Shown here piece after piece: positions 1-6,259 of a DNA stretch of 8,562 nucleotides (positions are counted from its first letter, which is position 1; every line of letters begins with the position of its first letter). The DNA is taken from NCBI GenBank assembly GCA_900553345.1, contig USDE01000048.1, forward strand, positions 1-8,562. The letters run 5' to 3'. The translations under genes were made by a program, and so were the position numbers. Below the pieces are notes generated by a model. The model did no database searches and was not told the origin of the DNA. It saw only the letters and a list, made by a program, of their open reading frames with translations. The stretch is from an uncultured Collinsella sp. Lineage in GTDB: Bacteria > Actinomycetota > Coriobacteriia > Coriobacteriales > Coriobacteriaceae.

Positions 1-96
1 GGCAAAGCGGCCCACGACGGGGGCGGGAACGGAGGCGGGTTGCATCGTTGGCGCATCCGCGGTGGGCGTTGCTATGTTGCGTGTTTTGATATCCAT
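1..96 (-). CDS. 5' fragment of a leftward gene, possibly GltX/GluQ-type aminoacyl-tRNA ligase
   Basis: An open frame on the minus strand starts with ATG at 94-96 and runs 32 codons off the left edge. The first 28 or so residues are a Pro/Ala/Thr-rich, probably disordered extension. The visible part ends in VVGRFA. In glutamyl-tRNA synthetases and glutamyl-Q tRNA(Asp) synthetases the N-terminal Rossmann fold begins with a GRFAPSPTG-type motif, so a ligase of that class is the best guess, but only four residues of the motif are visible. No Shine-Dalgarno is seen before the ATG; a TATACT box 7 bases upstream suggests a leaderless mRNA. A second in-frame ATG lies at 43-45 and also lacks a ribosome binding site. 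The gene itself is moderately likely; the product is a guess. Confidence 0.45.
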   Translation of the reverse strand, partial: MDIKTRNIATPTADAPTMQPASVPAPVVGRFA

Positions 97-103
97 GCGG
101 ACG

Positions 104-109
104 AGTATA
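104..109 (-). promoter_or_regulatory. Candidate -10 box of the leftward gene
   Basis: TATACT on the minus strand matches the -10 consensus at five of six positions and ends 7 bases before the ATG at 96. A transcript starting the usual distance downstream would begin at or next to the A of the start codon. No good -35 box is visible at 16-18 bases. Leaderless mRNAs are common in actinobacteria, which makes this plausible. Confidence 0.35.
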
Positions 110-232
110 GCGCGGGGCTTGGCAGGGAAGGCGTTGCCGCGCTCACAAGTTGGCGGCGGCGCGCATTGCGCACGGTGGGTTTGCGGCCCAACGTCTTGGT
201 CGCTGCGCACCGACTCGGCCTCATACACGACA

Positions 233-268
233 GAAACCCCGGCAGCTCTTCGCAACTGCCGGGGTTTC
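233..268. other. Very stable GC-rich hairpin
   Basis: A perfect 13-bp inverted repeat, GAAACCCCGGCAG (233-245) and CTGCCGGGGTTTC (256-268), encloses the 10-base loop CTCTTCGCAA. The shape is that of an intrinsic terminator, with GGGGTTT at the end of the stem in both directions, but the T tract is only three bases long. It lies in a divergent region where no upstream gene is visible on either strand, so its role is unclear. It could end a short unrecognised RNA, end antisense transcription, or act in a leader. Confidence 0.6.
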
Positions 269-508
269 CGCGGAAAAGGGGGACATGATCCTCGAGCGAA
301 CGGGAAAGGGGCAACCGTTTTTGCTCAATTGGTTTATGCCCCTCGACTGACGGCTCAATCAGCGCATGCCGCGCCCACACAAAGCCGCTACACCTGTGAC
401 GGAGCTGTGAAGTGGTATCTATCGTTGGCGCGGGACTCGGCCAAAGAACGTCCCAAACGACAAATTTGTTGCAGTCCGTCGGTTCAACCCAATGATCCGT
501 TTTCCTCC

Positions 509-580
509 GTCCCCAATAGATCATTAGGAACGTCCCTAAGTGCCAGACTCGGGTGGGACTTTTGTCCCATTTGACGTTCC
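509..580. repeat. Palindromic intergenic repeat block, copy A
   Basis: The block starts with GTCCCCAA and carries ATCATTAGGAACGTCCC followed by TAAGTG. The same order of motifs occurs at 2685-2726. It also contains a nested inverted repeat: GGAACGTC (527-534) pairs perfectly with GACGTTCC (573-580), and inside it TGGGAC (554-559) pairs with GTCCCA (564-569) around a TTTT loop. This looks like a member of a dispersed intergenic repeat family with folding potential. Whether it is a mobile miniature element, a protein-binding site or an RNA structure cannot be told from two copies. Confidence 0.5.
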
Positions 581-597
581 GTTGGCCCAGATATTCG
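571..597 (+). promoter_or_regulatory. Weak candidate promoter of the DUF2207 gene
   Basis: TTGACG (571-576) matches the -35 consensus at five of six positions. TATTCG (592-597) lies 15 bases further on, which is shorter than ideal, and is a poor -10 match. The -35 box overlaps the right arm of the palindromic repeat, so a factor binding or structure at the repeat could affect this promoter. It would give a leader of about 55 bases. Low confidence because the -10 box is poor. Confidence 0.25.
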
Positions 598-659
598 TCA
601 TGTGTGTCCGCAAACGTGGGACAATGGCGCTGTTGGTTTTACAGACAAAGGATGTGCCT

Positions 660-2603
660 ATGAACACCCTCGCCGCCAAAGTCAGCCGGCAGCGCCGCCT
701 GTTTGCGCGATTCGCTTCCGTCTGCGCGCTCGTTGCGCTTGCGTTGTTGCTGCTGCCTGCCGCCGCGCACGCCGACGGCTACTCCATGACCCAAACCTAC
801 ATCAGTGCCACGGTCGAGGCCGATGGATCGCTGACCGTTGTCGAGGGACGCCAGTTTGATTTCGACGACGACATCAACGGCGTGTTTTGGGAGATCAATA
901 CGGGCACCAACCAGCAGGGCGGCACGGCGGGCGTTGACGTGCTGAGTGTCGAGGAAGAGGACACCGCGTTTAACAAAGTCGATAGCGCGAACAAGGGCGA
1001 TTCTGGCGTCTACACGGTCGAGCAGGCCGGTGACGGCGTAAGGATTAAGGTGTTCAGCCCCCACGAGAGCGGCGACAGCGCGATCTATTACGTGAGCTAC
1101 ACCATGACCGGTGCGGTTATGAACTGGGCCGATACCGCCGAGCTCTACTGGAAGTTCGTGGGCGACGGCTGGTCTGCGGATTCCGACGATGTCGAGATGG
1201 AAGTGCGCTTCGCAAATGCCGCTGCCGGGACGGCGGCCGTCAAAGGCGATAACTTCCGCGCATGGGGCCACGGTCCGCTGACGGGCGACGTGTCGCTCGA
1301 TGAGGACGAGCCCATGGTCACCTATACCATTCCCTGCGTGCATCAGGGCGAATTCGCCGAGGCACGCATCGCCTTCCCCAGCGACTGGGTGCCGCAGCTT
1401 GCCGCCTCGGGCGAAGAGCGCATGTCAACGATCCTGAGCGAAGAGAAGGAATGGGCCGACGAAGCTAACGCCCGCCGCGCTCACGCTCGCATGATTGCCA
1501 ATGCACTTGCCGTGCTAAGTGTTGTTGCGGCGGTGGCATTTACCGGCACAATCGTTATGCTTAAGCTGCGCAAGCGCAAGCCCAAGCCGTTTTTCCAGGA
1601 CGAATATTTCCGCGATGTGCCCTCGGCCGACCATCCCGCCGTGCTTTCGGCCCTTATGAGCTGGAACGAGGTGCCCGATCAGGCATATATCGCCACGCTC
1701 ATGAAGCTCACTGACGACCGTGTGATCAAGCTGGAGCAGGCGACCGTGACCAAGGCCAAGAAGGGTCTGTTGGGGCGTGAAAAAGAAGAGCAGACGTATC
1801 GCGTGACGGTGAGCGATGCGGGCTGGAAGTCGGCCAAGGGCATTGACCACATGGTGCTCAAGGTCTTCTTTGCCGGTGCTAAGCCTGACGAGAACGGCGA
1901 TCGCTCGCGCACGTTCGACGAGCTGCAGCACTACGTCAAACAGCACGCTACACCCGTGGGCGACAAGCTCGAGGACTATCAGAACACCGTTAAGGGCAAG
2001 CTGGCCGATAGCGAGTACGTTGCCTCTGACGGCATTGTTGCAATGGTGTTTTGCCTGGTTCTTGGTATCCTGGTTGCCTTTGTTCCCGTGGGATCCATCT
2101 TCTTTACCGATGGCGCACAGGCGAACATTACCGCCGCGGTTATCTCGGTGCCGATTGTGCTGGTGGGTATCGGCGTGGGCCTTACGTTCCGCCGCTTTAC
2201 GTCGGAGGGCGCCGAGGTGGCGGCTCGCTGCAAGGCGCTCAAGCATTGGCTCGAGGATTTTACGCGCCTGAAGGAGGCCGTCCCCAGCGATCTGATCTTG
2301 TGGAACAAGCTGCTGGTGATGGGCGTGGCGCTGGGTGTTTCCAAGGAAGTGCTGCGTCAGCTTGCCGAGGCCGTGCCGCCCGAGGTGCGCGAGGCCGACG
2401 ATTTCTATGACAATTATCCCTGCTACTGGTGGTATTACCATCACTACGGCAACGAGTCTCCGCTCGATTCGTTCAATGATGTGTATCACGAGACCATCCG
2501 CGAGCTGGCTTCGAGTTCCGATAGCTCGAGCGGCGGCGGTGGCGGTGGCTTTTCCGGTGGCGGCGGTGGCGGCGTCGGCGGAGGAGGCGGCGGAACGTTC
2601 TAG
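660..2603 (+). CDS. DUF2207 family membrane protein with polyglycine tail
   Basis: Predicted 647-residue envelope protein. Start chosen at 660, because AAAGGA (647-652) sits 7 bases upstream and the signal peptide follows directly; in-frame ATGs at 540 and 624 would only add an unlikely leader. Residues 1-38 are a signal peptide (basic QRR, hydrophobic core, AHA cleavage site). Residues 40-240 form the extracytoplasmic DUF2207 domain, with the family-typical INGVFWEI segment near 72-79. Membrane segments are at about 279-302, 458-480 and 488-510. A cytoplasmic part lies between the first and second, and residues 580-647 end in a Tyr/Trp-rich patch, a Ser run and a Gly-rich tail of more than 20 residues. 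Function is unknown for the family; Gly-rich tails of this kind are usual in DUF2207 and TPM-domain proteins. It is followed at once by a terminator, so it is probably transcribed alone. Confidence 0.88.
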   Translation: MNTLAAKVSRQRRLFARFASVCALVALALLLLPAAAHADGYSMTQTYISATVEADGSLTVVEGRQFDFDDDINGVFWEINTGTNQQGGTAGVDVLSVEEEDTAFNKVDSANKGDSGVYTVEQAGDGVRIKVFSPHESGDSAIYYVSYTMTGAVMNWADTAELYWKFVGDGWSADSDDVEMEVRFANAAAGTAAVKGDNFRAWGHGPLTGDVSLDEDEPMVTYTIPCVHQGEFAEARIAFPSDWVPQLAASGEERMSTILSEEKEWADEANARRAHARMIANALAVLSVVAAVAFTGTIVMLKLRKRKPKPFFQDEYFRDVPSADHPAVLSALMSWNEVPDQAYIATLMKLTDDRVIKLEQATVTKAKKGLLGREKEEQTYRVTVSDAGWKSAKGIDHMVLKVFFAGAKPDENGDRSRTFDELQHYVKQHATPVGDKLEDYQNTVKGKLADSEYVASDGIVAMVFCLVLGILVAFVPVGSIFFTDGAQANITAAVISVPIVLVGIGVGLTFRRFTSEGAEVAARCKALKHWLEDFTRLKEAVPSDLILWNKLLVMGVALGVSKEVLRQLAEAVPPEVREADDFYDNYPCYWWYYHHYGNESPLDSFNDVYHETIRELASSSDSSSGGGGGGFSGGGGGGVGGGGGGTF

Positions 2604-2617
2604 TGCGCTCTGATTTT

Positions 2618-2664
2618 TGGGATGGATCTTCTCCGGCGACTGCCGATGGATCCATCCCATTTTT
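2618..2664 (+). terminator. Intrinsic terminator after the DUF2207 gene
   Basis: A perfect 11-bp stem, TGGGATGGATC (2618-2628) with GATCCATCCCA (2649-2659), encloses a loop that can itself fold a CGGC/GCCG mini-stem, and is followed by five T residues (2660-2664). It starts 15 bases after the stop codon. The T tract is only on the plus strand, so it serves the DUF2207 gene and not the convergent acetyltransferase gene. Confidence 0.85.
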
Positions 2665-2684
2665 ATGCGCTACCTACGAAGGCT

Positions 2685-2726
2685 GTCCCCAACGACTAAT
2701 CACTGGGAACGTTCCTAAATGACTAG
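2685..2726. repeat. Palindromic intergenic repeat block, copy B
   Basis: Starts with GTCCCCAA and contains ATCACTGGGAACGTTCC followed by TAAATG, parallel to copy A at 509. At its centre GGAACGTTCC (2706-2715) is a perfect 10-bp palindrome, and the flanks extend this into an imperfect palindrome of about 32 bp (GACTAATCA on the left against TGACTAG on the right, with one gap). It lies between two convergent genes, only about 20 bases from the terminator and 16 from the acetyltransferase stop, so a promoter operator role is unlikely for this copy. It may add a second transcription stop for the leftward gene, though no T tract is seen. Confidence 0.5.
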
Positions 2727-2741
2727 GTATGGCTGCCAGGT

Positions 2742-3383
2742 TTAGGCTGTTAGGTCGAGTTCGTAGAGGAAGCTTTCGCGCGGCATGTCGTGGCGGCGCT
2801 CTTCGCGGTTGGCGCGGTGCGTGGCCGTGCGCTTAAAGCCGTGCAACTCGTAGAACTTCCACGAGCAGTTGGAGTCGGTGTACAGGTGCGCCCTCGTCGC
2901 TCCAAGCGAGGACAGGTGCGAGACCGCGGCATCGAGCAGAACCGTGCCAACGCCCAGGCCATGGACATCGCGATCCACGGCAAGCAGCGTGACCTCGTTG
3001 TCGTGTGGCAACGGGCTGCTCTCGAGCAGGCGGTTGTTGGTTCGGATGGTTGCGCGCACAAACGAGAGATACTCGGCGCAGGCATCAGGCTCCAGCTCAC
3101 GCATCTGCGATAGCAGTGCGCGTTCGGTATCCATCCAATGCTCGTTGATAGTGACGCCGGAGTTCTGTCCTGCGCGTGCAAGTGCAATGCCGCGCGCCTC
3201 GCCGTCAATCACCGCAACCTGCGAAAACGTCGATGACGAAAGGCAATAGGCGAGGTCGCACGCGGCCTCAAGGCGGTTGTACTCATCGTTATCCGAATTG
3301 TTATGCCAAAGCTGCTGCAGAATCAGCGCGATGGCGTCGAAGTCTTCGGTATCAAACGGTCGGTAGAGAACCCGCGAGACCAT
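2742..3383 (-). CDS. GNAT family N-acetyltransferase
   Basis: A 213-residue protein of the Gcn5-related acetyltransferase fold, which moves an acetyl group from acetyl-CoA to an amine. Motif A is at residues 131-155, with the pyrophosphate-binding loop RDVHGLGVG (138-146). Motif B is near 166-183 and ends in the usual aromatic FYELHGF (177-183). The N-terminal ~125 residues are longer than in the smallest GNATs and may shape the substrate site. The substrate cannot be read from sequence. The start at 3383 is supported by AAGAGG ending 4 bases upstream. The gene runs toward the DUF2207 gene and away from purH, so it is probably transcribed alone. Codon use matches its left-hand neighbours. Confidence 0.88.
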   Translation of the reverse strand: MVSRVLYRPFDTEDFDAIALILQQLWHNNSDNDEYNRLEAACDLAYCLSSSTFSQVAVIDGEARGIALARAGQNSGVTINEHWMDTERALLSQMRELEPDACAEYLSFVRATIRTNNRLLESSPLPHDNEVTLLAVDRDVHGLGVGTVLLDAAVSHLSSLGATRAHLYTDSNCSWKFYELHGFKRTATHRANREERRHDMPRESFLYELDLTA

Positions 3384-3545
3384 GGTGCCTCTTTCTTTCG
3401 CGGATGCATATCGAGCACAGTTCTACCACGCCATTGGCATCAAATTATGGTGCCCCTGTGTTCCATGAACTCACCGTGCTCGGTGCCGTGCCCATCCCCT
3501 CCGCTCGCAAACTTTTTCTGCACATGCGCCCGTTGCGGGGTGCAT

Positions 3546-3563
3546 CGATGCGCTCGATGCGCT
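3546..3563. repeat. Tandem 9-bp direct repeat upstream of purH
   Basis: CGATGCGCT occurs twice in a row (3546-3554 and 3555-3563), directly before an AT-rich stretch ACATTAAAT. It sits in the 277-base divergent gap between the acetyltransferase and purH, where the purH promoter should lie. It could be a regulator site next to the promoter, but no confident -35/-10 pair was found there. Confidence 0.4.
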
Positions 3564-3660
3564 ACATTAAATCAGTATTTTCATTGCCGCTGCGCGAGCG
3601 CTGCAGATCGACGTATCACCGACTCACAGAGCACGGCGGCGTACCAGACAGGAGGACTGC

Positions 3661-5268
3661 ATGGGATCTGATGTGAAGATCGCACGCGCGTTGATCTCGG
3701 TTACCGATAAGACGGGCGTCGTCGATTTCGCACGGACGCTGGTCGATGACTTTGGCGTCGAGATCATCTCTACGGGCGGCACGGCTCGTGCCATCGAGGA
3801 CGCGGGCGTTCCCGTAACCCCCATCGAGGAGTTCACGGGCTACCCCGAGATGATGGACGGCCGCGTTAAGACCCTGCACCCCAAGGTTCACGGCGCGCTG
3901 CTGGCCCGCCGCGATTCCGAGCAGCACATGCAGGAGGCCGCTCAGCACGGCATTAAGCTGATCGACCTGGTCGTCGTCAACCTGTACGAGTTCGAGAAGA
4001 CCGTCGCCAACCCCGAGGTCACCTTCGCGGACGCCATCGAGCACATCGACATCGGTGGCCCCTCCATGCTGCGCTCTGCCGCCAAGAACGCCACGAGCGT
4101 TACCGTCATTTCCGACCCGGCCGACTATGATGCCGTCCTGGCCGAGATGCACGAGACCGGTGGCTGCACCACGCTTTCCACCCGTCGTCGCCTGCAGGTG
4201 AAGGTCTACCAGACCACCGCCGCCTACGACACGGCTATCTCCCGTTGGCTTGCCGCCCAGGCAAGCGACGTGGCGGACACCTCTGCCAAGCTCGAGATCT
4301 CGCTGGAGAAGGTCGACGACCTGCGCTATGGCGAGAACCCGCAGCAGAAGGCTACGGTCTACCGCTTTGTCGAGGGCTGCGAGAACACCGCGAGCTCGCA
4401 GTTCCCGCTCGTTGGCTCCGAGCAGATCCAGGGCAAGCCGCTCAGCTACAACAACTATCTGGATGCCGATGCCGCTTGGAACCTGGTCCGCGAGTTCGAC
4501 GAGCCGGCCTGCGTGATCCTCAAGCACCAGAACCCCTGCGGTTCTGCCGTTGCCGAGGACATCACGGCTGCCTACGACCGCGCCTTCGCCTGCGATCCCA
4601 AGAGTGCCTTTGGCGGCATCATCGCCTGCAACCGCGAGGTTCCCTATGAGCTGGTCGAGCACTTTGCCGATCAGAACAAGCAGTTCGTCGAGGTCATCAT
4701 CGCCCCGAGCTACACTGCCGAGGCGCTCGAGCGCATGGCCAAGCGCCCCAACCTGCGCGTGCTGGCCACCGGCGGCGTGGACCACGGCGCCCAGGTGGAG
4801 CTGCGCTCCATCGACGGCGGCATGCTGGTGCAGGAAGTCGACCACGTGACCGAGGATCCCGCGACCTTTACGTTTCCCACCGACCGCAAGCCCACCGACG
4901 CCGAGATGGCCGAGCTCGAGTTTGCCTGGAAGGTCTGCAAGGGCGTTAAGTCCAACGCCATCTTGGTTTCCAAGGGCAAGGCCGGCATTGGCATGGGCCC
5001 GGGTCAGCCTAACCGCGTTGACTCTGCGCTGCTTGCCTGCGAGCGCGCCGAGGACTTCTGCGAGCGCGAGGGCGTGGAGAAGGGCGGCTTTGCCTGTGCA
5101 AGCGACGCGTTCTTCCCGTTCCGCGACAACGTCGACGTGCTTGCTGCGCACGGCGTGACCTGCATCATCCAGCCCGGCGGCTCCAAGCGCGACGACGAGA
5201 GCATCCAGGCCTGCAACGAGCACGGTATTGCGATGGTCTTCACCGGCGCCAGGCATTTCCGTCACTAA
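3661..5268 (+). CDS. purH: Bifunctional AICAR formyltransferase / IMP cyclohydrolase
   Basis: Catalyses the last two steps of de novo purine synthesis in the cytoplasm: formylation of AICAR with 10-formyl-tetrahydrofolate, then ring closure to IMP. At 535 residues it has the usual family length. The N-terminal cyclohydrolase domain (about 6-150) shows STGGT (37-41), VKTLHPKVH (69-77), NLY (107-109), DIGGPSMLR (130-138) and K142, matching the known active-site positions. The C-terminal transformylase domain (about 215-535) shows the catalytic KHQNPCG loop (288-294), DPKSAFGG (312-319), a GPGQ turn (447-449 region) and the family-typical end ARHFRH. AGGAGG (3650-3655) lies 5 bases before the ATG. 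The gene stands alone with a strong terminator behind it. Its neighbours are not purine genes. One small departure is NLYEF where NLYPF is usual. Confidence 0.98.
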   Translation: MGSDVKIARALISVTDKTGVVDFARTLVDDFGVEIISTGGTARAIEDAGVPVTPIEEFTGYPEMMDGRVKTLHPKVHGALLARRDSEQHMQEAAQHGIKLIDLVVVNLYEFEKTVANPEVTFADAIEHIDIGGPSMLRSAAKNATSVTVISDPADYDAVLAEMHETGGCTTLSTRRRLQVKVYQTTAAYDTAISRWLAAQASDVADTSAKLEISLEKVDDLRYGENPQQKATVYRFVEGCENTASSQFPLVGSEQIQGKPLSYNNYLDADAAWNLVREFDEPACVILKHQNPCGSAVAEDITAAYDRAFACDPKSAFGGIIACNREVPYELVEHFADQNKQFVEVIIAPSYTAEALERMAKRPNLRVLATGGVDHGAQVELRSIDGGMLVQEVDHVTEDPATFTFPTDRKPTDAEMAELEFAWKVCKGVKSNAILVSKGKAGIGMGPGQPNRVDSALLACERAEDFCEREGVEKGGFACASDAFFPFRDNVDVLAAHGVTCIIQPGGSKRDDESIQACNEHGIAMVFTGARHFRH

Positions 5269-5297
5269 GTTTCGCCCTGGGACAAAATAATCTCCGC

Positions 5298-5333
5298 AAA
5301 AGACGGCTGCTCCGTTTGGAGGGCCGTCTTTTT
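5298..5333 (+). terminator. Intrinsic terminator after purH
   Basis: AAAAGACGGC (5298-5307) pairs perfectly with GCCGTCTTTT (5323-5332), with a T tract 5329-5333. Inside the loop, CTCC and GGAG can add a few pairs. It begins 29 bases after the purH stop. The A-rich left arm makes it potentially active in both directions. Confidence 0.9.
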
Positions 5334-5335
5334 GG

Positions 5336-5341
5336 TATAAG
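5336..5341 (+). promoter_or_regulatory. Candidate -10 box for the 5374 gene
   Basis: TATAAG (5336-5341) follows the purH terminator directly. A start about 7 bases downstream would fall near 5348, giving a leader of about 26 bases that keeps the GAAAGG ribosome site at 5361-5366. Any -35 box would lie inside the terminator loop and is weak. This box is one reason to prefer the ATG at 5374 to that at 5350. Confidence 0.4.
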
Positions 5342-5373
5342 AGGACGGAATGACTAACACGAAAGGTACAACC

Positions 5374-6081
5374 ATGCCCCAGATTGATGATGCCGAGCTG
5401 TTTGGCAATGCCGAGGATCAGCGTGCGTACGAGGACTTTTGCGCCAATCAGGAGGCGGTCGAGAAGTTCACGCTCGACAAGCCCGCGCTCATCTGCCGTT
5501 GGCGTATGTCCAACAAAAAGGTGCCCATGCTCAACCGTCACATCCGCGCACTGTCCGAGCGTCTGGTGCAGGGCGAGCCGCTTACCCATAACATGCTCAG
5601 TTGGGCCAAGCAGCACGTTGAGTGGTCACTTGCCGAGGGCGATTACACCGCCCACGACGGTGTGCTCATGCTGGTGATCGACGTTAACGGCAACGCCGCC
5701 ATGACGGTGGGGGAGTACGAGCCGCTGTCCGACACGTCGGCCAAGGCGCTGCGTGCCCGTTCTGCCGAGGCTCGCTCCGAAGCCGACGAGACCGGCGTGG
5801 CGCCCGAGCTGCTCGCTGCCGTCAACGACGGTGAGCTGGCCTTTGTGGCGCCGGCGGACGAGTGCCTGTGCGGCACGGCGACGCTCATCGAGCAGCTGGC
5901 CCAGACCAAGGGCATCCCGGTCACGCGCGTAGATATTCCCGCGCAGCTTAAGGGCGCGCTGTTCCTAGTGAGCGACGAGCACGGCGTGGTCCCCGCAACC
6001 GAGACGGACGCCGCCGACGCCGACGCCGCCACGGTCGCCTTCTTCGCCGAAGGCTACGAAAAGCTCTGTGCCCGCCGCTAA
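5374..6081 (+). CDS. Uncharacterised cytoplasmic protein
   Basis: A 235-residue protein that I do not recognise. The start at 5374 is chosen because GAAAGG (5361-5366) is well spaced upstream; the in-frame ATG at 5350 would add eight residues and would start almost on top of the -10 box. There is no signal peptide or membrane segment. The first ~45 residues are acidic and helical-looking, with CRWRMSNKKVPMLNRHI near 41-57. The middle (about 93-110) is hydrophobic, with HDGVLMLVIDVNG suggesting a beta-strand core. A helical, Ala/Glu-rich stretch covers 120-150. The last part has DECLCGTA near 162-169 and an Asp/Ala-rich linker before the end. The codon style is native. It lies between terminators or hairpins and is probably transcribed alone. 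Confidence 0.8.
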   Translation: MPQIDDAELFGNAEDQRAYEDFCANQEAVEKFTLDKPALICRWRMSNKKVPMLNRHIRALSERLVQGEPLTHNMLSWAKQHVEWSLAEGDYTAHDGVLMLVIDVNGNAAMTVGEYEPLSDTSAKALRARSAEARSEADETGVAPELLAAVNDGELAFVAPADECLCGTATLIEQLAQTKGIPVTRVDIPAQLKGALFLVSDEHGVVPATETDAADADAATVAFFAEGYEKLCARR

Positions 6082-6096
6082 ATGATTTTTCTGGGA

Positions 6097-6124
6097 CGGG
6101 GATTAAGAATCATGTTGGTCCCCG
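6097..6124 (+). other. Hairpin downstream of the 5374 gene
   Basis: CGGGGATTAA (6097-6106) can pair with TTGGTCCCCG (6115-6124) as RNA, ten pairs including two G-U, around an 8-base loop. An overlapping inverted repeat ATGATT (6082-6087) / AATCAT (6108-6113) offers an alternative fold. There is no T tract after it, so it is not a classic terminator, but it is the only candidate for ending the 5374 transcript. The CTGGGAC entry motif also occurs after purH at about 5278-5284, which hints at a recurring intergenic element. Confidence 0.4.
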
Positions 6125-6198
6125 CCACCGCTGCGAGTGCGAGGCGGACAAAACGCCCCCGCTCGCGAACAGTTCTGTCACCTTGGTACCGCGCGCGG

Positions 6199-6226
6199 TG
6201 CACACCTGCAGTTTCGCGGCCATAAT
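6199..6226 (+). promoter_or_regulatory. Candidate promoter of the two-component operon
   Basis: CATAAT (6221-6226) matches the -10 consensus at five of six positions. TGCACA (6199-6204), four of six for the -35 box, lies 16 bases upstream. The start would fall near 6233, with the GAGGGGAG ribosome site (6244-6251) in the leader. A perfect 12-bp palindrome, ACCGCGCGCGGT (6188-6199), touches the -35 box and could be an operator, although such CG runs also arise by chance in this GC-rich DNA. Confidence 0.4.
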
Positions 6227-6259
6227 GGTGGCAAGACAACCAAGAGGGGAGCGGAATCC

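Larger units (their letters stand above)
97..659. other. Long divergent intergenic region (~560 bases)
   Basis: Between the leftward gene and the DUF2207 gene no convincing coding region is seen. Open frames on both strands exist, but they overlap one another, cross a strong hairpin and have protein composition unlike a real gene. The region holds the hairpin at 233-268, a weaker inverted repeat AGGGGCA/TGCCCCT (307-313 and 337-343), the palindromic repeat block at 509-580 and a candidate promoter near 571-597. No tRNA cloverleaf or known RNA family could be recognised. The stretch 269-505 shows nothing else that can be named. Confidence 0.6.

Noticed and set aside
475..500. Possible tRNA T-loop (GGTTCAACCC)
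   Set aside because: The flanks do not form a 5-bp T stem, and no acceptor, D or anticodon arms fit around it.
62..574. Overlapping frames on both strands of the left intergenic region
   Set aside because: They overlap each other and the strong hairpin, have no ribosome sites and encode Arg/Cys/Trp-rich compositions unlike proteins.
540..659. Earlier in-frame starts for the DUF2207 gene at 540 and 624
   Set aside because: Only the ATG at 660 has a good Shine-Dalgarno and places the signal peptide at the N-terminus.
1515..2660. 381-codon minus-strand frame
   Set aside because: Antisense to the DUF2207 gene, with a His/Arg/Ala-rich low-complexity product and no motif.
3616..5616. 666-codon open frame on the minus strand
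   Set aside because: It lies antisense to purH and crosses its terminator. Such long frames are a by-product of GC-rich codon use; PurH on the other strand has all family motifs.
6137..6259. Upstream extension of the response regulator to 6137
   Set aside because: The receiver domain starts right after the ATG at 6260, which has a strong ribosome site; the extension crosses the candidate promoter.
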